DNA from: LMUY01 sp965199165
GTDB lineage: Bacteria > Pseudomonadota > Alphaproteobacteria > Acetobacterales > Acetobacteraceae
DNA length: 64,000 nt
Direction: 5' to 3'
Assembly: GCA_965199165.1 (NCBI GenBank)
Contig: OZ240681.1
Coordinates: 124,001 to 188,000 of the forward strand
Shown: one piece after another, positions 62,400-64,000 of the stretch
How positions within the stretch are numbered: position 1 is the stretch's first letter
Layout: the number at the start of each line of letters is the position of its first letter
Made by a program: the position numbers and the translations under genes
Notes under the pieces: model-generated
Told to the model about the DNA's origin: nothing
Seen by the model: only the letters and a program-made list of their open reading frames with translations
Database searches by the model: none

Positions 62400-63695
62400 T
62401 TGAACGCTTCCCTGACGGACCGGACGACGCTGGCGATCCGGGAGACCTTGGCCGGGCGCAGGCGCGGCCCGCTGGCCGCCCTCTCCATCGCCGGGCCGGC
62501 CTTCATCTGCTCGGTCGCGTATATGGACCCCGGCAACTTCGCGACGAACATCCAGGCCGGCGCGCGCTACAACTACGCCCTGCTATGGGTCGTCCTGTTG
62601 GCGAATGCGGTCGCGATGCTGTTCCAGGCGCTGTCCGCCAAGCTCGGCATCGTCACCAACCGCAACCTGGCCGAGCTCTGCCGGCTGCACTTCCCGCGGC
62701 CGGTGGTGTGGGGCATGTGGGCCGGCAGCGAGGTCGCGGCCATGGCCACGGACCTCGCGGAGTTCCTGGGTGGCGCGATCGGCCTGTCCATCCTGCTCGG
62801 GCTGCCGCTGCTCTGGGGGATGGTCATCACGGCGGCCATCGCCTACGGCATCCTGGCGTTCCAGCGCGGCGGCTTCCGACCGCTCGAGCTGATCATCGGC
62901 GGCTTGGTCGGGCTGATCAGCCTCAGCTACCTGGTGGAGATGGTCCTGACGCCGCCCGATTGGCGGGCTGCCGCGCTGGGCACAGCGCTGCCCCGGCTGC
63001 CCGACGGGGCCGCGTTGACCTTGGCGACCGGGATGATCGGCGCCACGGTCATGCCACACGCGATCTACCTGCATTCGAGCTTGACGCAGAACCGTGCCCC
63101 CGCGCGCAACGACGTCGAACGGCGGCAGTTGCTGCGGTATTCCACCGTAGAGGTGGTGGTGGCGCTGACGCTGGCCGGGCTGGTGAACATGGCCATGGTG
63201 ATGATGGCGGCCGCGGCCTTCCACAACGGCCACGCCGATGTGGCCGAGATCGAAACCGCCTATCGCACGCTGGTCCCGCTGTTCGGCGGCGCCGCTGCGG
63301 GCGTGTTCATGCTGTCGCTGGTGGCCTCGGGCCTGTCCAGTTCCGCCGTGGGCACGATGGCGGGCCAGGTGATCATGCAGGGCTTCGTCGGGTTCCGCAT
63401 CCCGATCTGGCTGCGCCGCCTGGTGACCATGGTGCCGGCCTTCGCCGTGGTCGCCTGGGGAGTGGACGCCACGCAGGCGCTGGTGCTGAGCCAGGTGGTG
63501 CTGAGCCTGATGCTGCCGATTCCGCTGGTGGCGCTGCTGGTGCTGATGCGCCGCCCGGCCCTGATGGGTCGCTTCGTCAACGGCCGACTCACCCGCGCGA
63601 CGGCGATGCTGGCAACGATGCTGGTGCTGGCCCTCAACCTGGTGCTGGTGCTGCAGACGCTGGGCGTCGCCATACCGGGCCTGGACGCCGGGTGA
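62400..63695 (+). CDS. mntH: Nramp family Mn2+/H+ symporter MntH
   Basis: 431 aa, eleven predicted helices. TM1 has the metal-binding DPGN in CSVAYMDPGNFATNIQAG; TM6 has GATVMPHAIYLHSSL with the conserved M-P-H. Starts are unusual: no in-frame ATG exists before TM1, so translation must begin at TTG. The one used has GAGG 5 bases upstream; another TTG lies five codons earlier. A seven-codon ATG frame (MDCLRHA) overlaps the start region and ends in TGA at the TTG. Divergent mntR and the MntR box show manganese control. Confidence 0.9.
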   Translation: MNASLTDRTTLAIRETLAGRRRGPLAALSIAGPAFICSVAYMDPGNFATNIQAGARYNYALLWVVLLANAVAMLFQALSAKLGIVTNRNLAELCRLHFPRPVVWGMWAGSEVAAMATDLAEFLGGAIGLSILLGLPLLWGMVITAAIAYGILAFQRGGFRPLELIIGGLVGLISLSYLVEMVLTPPDWRAAALGTALPRLPDGAALTLATGMIGATVMPHAIYLHSSLTQNRAPARNDVERRQLLRYSTVEVVVALTLAGLVNMAMVMMAAAAFHNGHADVAEIETAYRTLVPLFGGAAAGVFMLSLVASGLSSSAVGTMAGQVIMQGFVGFRIPIWLRRLVTMVPAFAVVAWGVDATQALVLSQVVLSLMLPIPLVALLVLMRRPALMGRFVNGRLTRATAMLATMLVLALNLVLVLQTLGVAIPGLDAG

Positions 63696-63752
63696 CGAGG
63701 TCGCGGCAAGGCTTTGCAAAACGGCCGTCTGGACGCTACAGCTTCCGGGCAC

Positions 63753-63843
<91 letters not shown>

Positions 63844-63887
63844 TGCCGTCCCTACCGCGAGTCGTGTCCCCGGACGTGGTGTAGGAG

Positions 63888-63953
63888 CGGTGGGTAAGTC
63901 GCCTGCCGGAGCGACCGCCGAGAGTCTGGCGTAGGCAGGCGACTTATCCGCCG
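63888..63953. repeat. Long imperfect inverted repeat downstream of tRNA-Ser
   Basis: Arms CGGTGGGTAAGTCGCCTGCC and GGCAGGCGACTTATCCGCCG differ at two positions and flank 26 bases. It can form a 20-bp stem, unlike the CCCTCTCC family. It may be a different REP-type element or the tRNA terminator. A perfect 12-bp palindrome (CGGTGATCACCG) follows. Confidence 0.55.
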
Positions 63954-64000
63954 CGGTGATCACCGTGGCGGTGCTGGGTAGGGTTGGGTTGCAAGCGCAA

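Overview
The window is high-GC DNA with the gene content of a free-living alphaproteobacterium, most likely Rhodospirillales/Acetobacteraceae. The class call rests on a perfect GTTC-N7-GTTC SOS box in front of lexA, Zur-type boxes in front of zinc genes, and the overall gene set. The family call is inference. No insertion sequence, prophage, CRISPR array or rRNA gene was seen. The only RNA gene is a tRNA-Ser(CGA) near the right end.

Layout. 1-5.8 kb: an SGNH-like protein (cut by the window edge) with OpgC; the flagellar-placement pair flhF-flhG; a haloacid dehalogenase; autoregulated lexA; and a DUF6176 gene. 5.9-11.4 kb: a tightly overlapping trpG-trpD-trpC-moaC-moeA operon, then serA. 11.5-25 kb: a GNAT protein fused to a gutted acyl-CoA-synthetase half, followed by a zinc-acquisition region. 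That region holds a TonB-dependent receptor with its own TonB, divergent from znuA and zur, and znuC-znuB about 5 kb further on. Between zur and znuC lie an HtrA/DegP protease, a two-component system, a DoxX-like protein and a small cysteine protein. 25-34 kb: a flavin monooxygenase-like/SDR/SnoaL-like cassette, an MFS transporter, a DUF4139 protein, a Clp-like periplasmic protein and a Rieske-FAD oxidoreductase.

34.4-46.4 kb: a peptide/amide-type uptake and degradation region. It has an M20 peptidase, a complete Opp/Dpp-type ABC transporter and, divergently, an M28-like hydrolase translationally coupled to two tandem flavin-dependent (NtaA/SnaA-like) monooxygenases. The substrate-binding protein of this transporter appears to be circularly permuted: the segment that normally ends an SBP_bac_5 protein sits at its N-terminus. 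This is the most unusual feature of the window.

46.4-61 kb: catabolic and transport genes. These are an MFS-RraA-ketopantoate-reductase-like operon, a four-repeat membrane protein with an AapJ-like binding protein, a phospholipase C/acid phosphatase-type phosphoesterase, a methyltransferase, a Glt-type amino-acid ABC operon, an octopine-dehydrogenase-like enzyme, a hydantoinase, a class V aminotransferase and a fasciclin protein. 61.7-63.7 kb: divergent mntR and mntH with an MntR box. A family of CCCTCTCC...GGTGAGGG palindromic repeats, often as facing pairs, recurs in intergenic gaps across the window.

Metal homeostasis (zinc: receptor, TonB, ABC importer, Zur; manganese: MntR, MntH) and uptake plus hydrolysis of peptide-like nitrogen compounds are the two functional themes.
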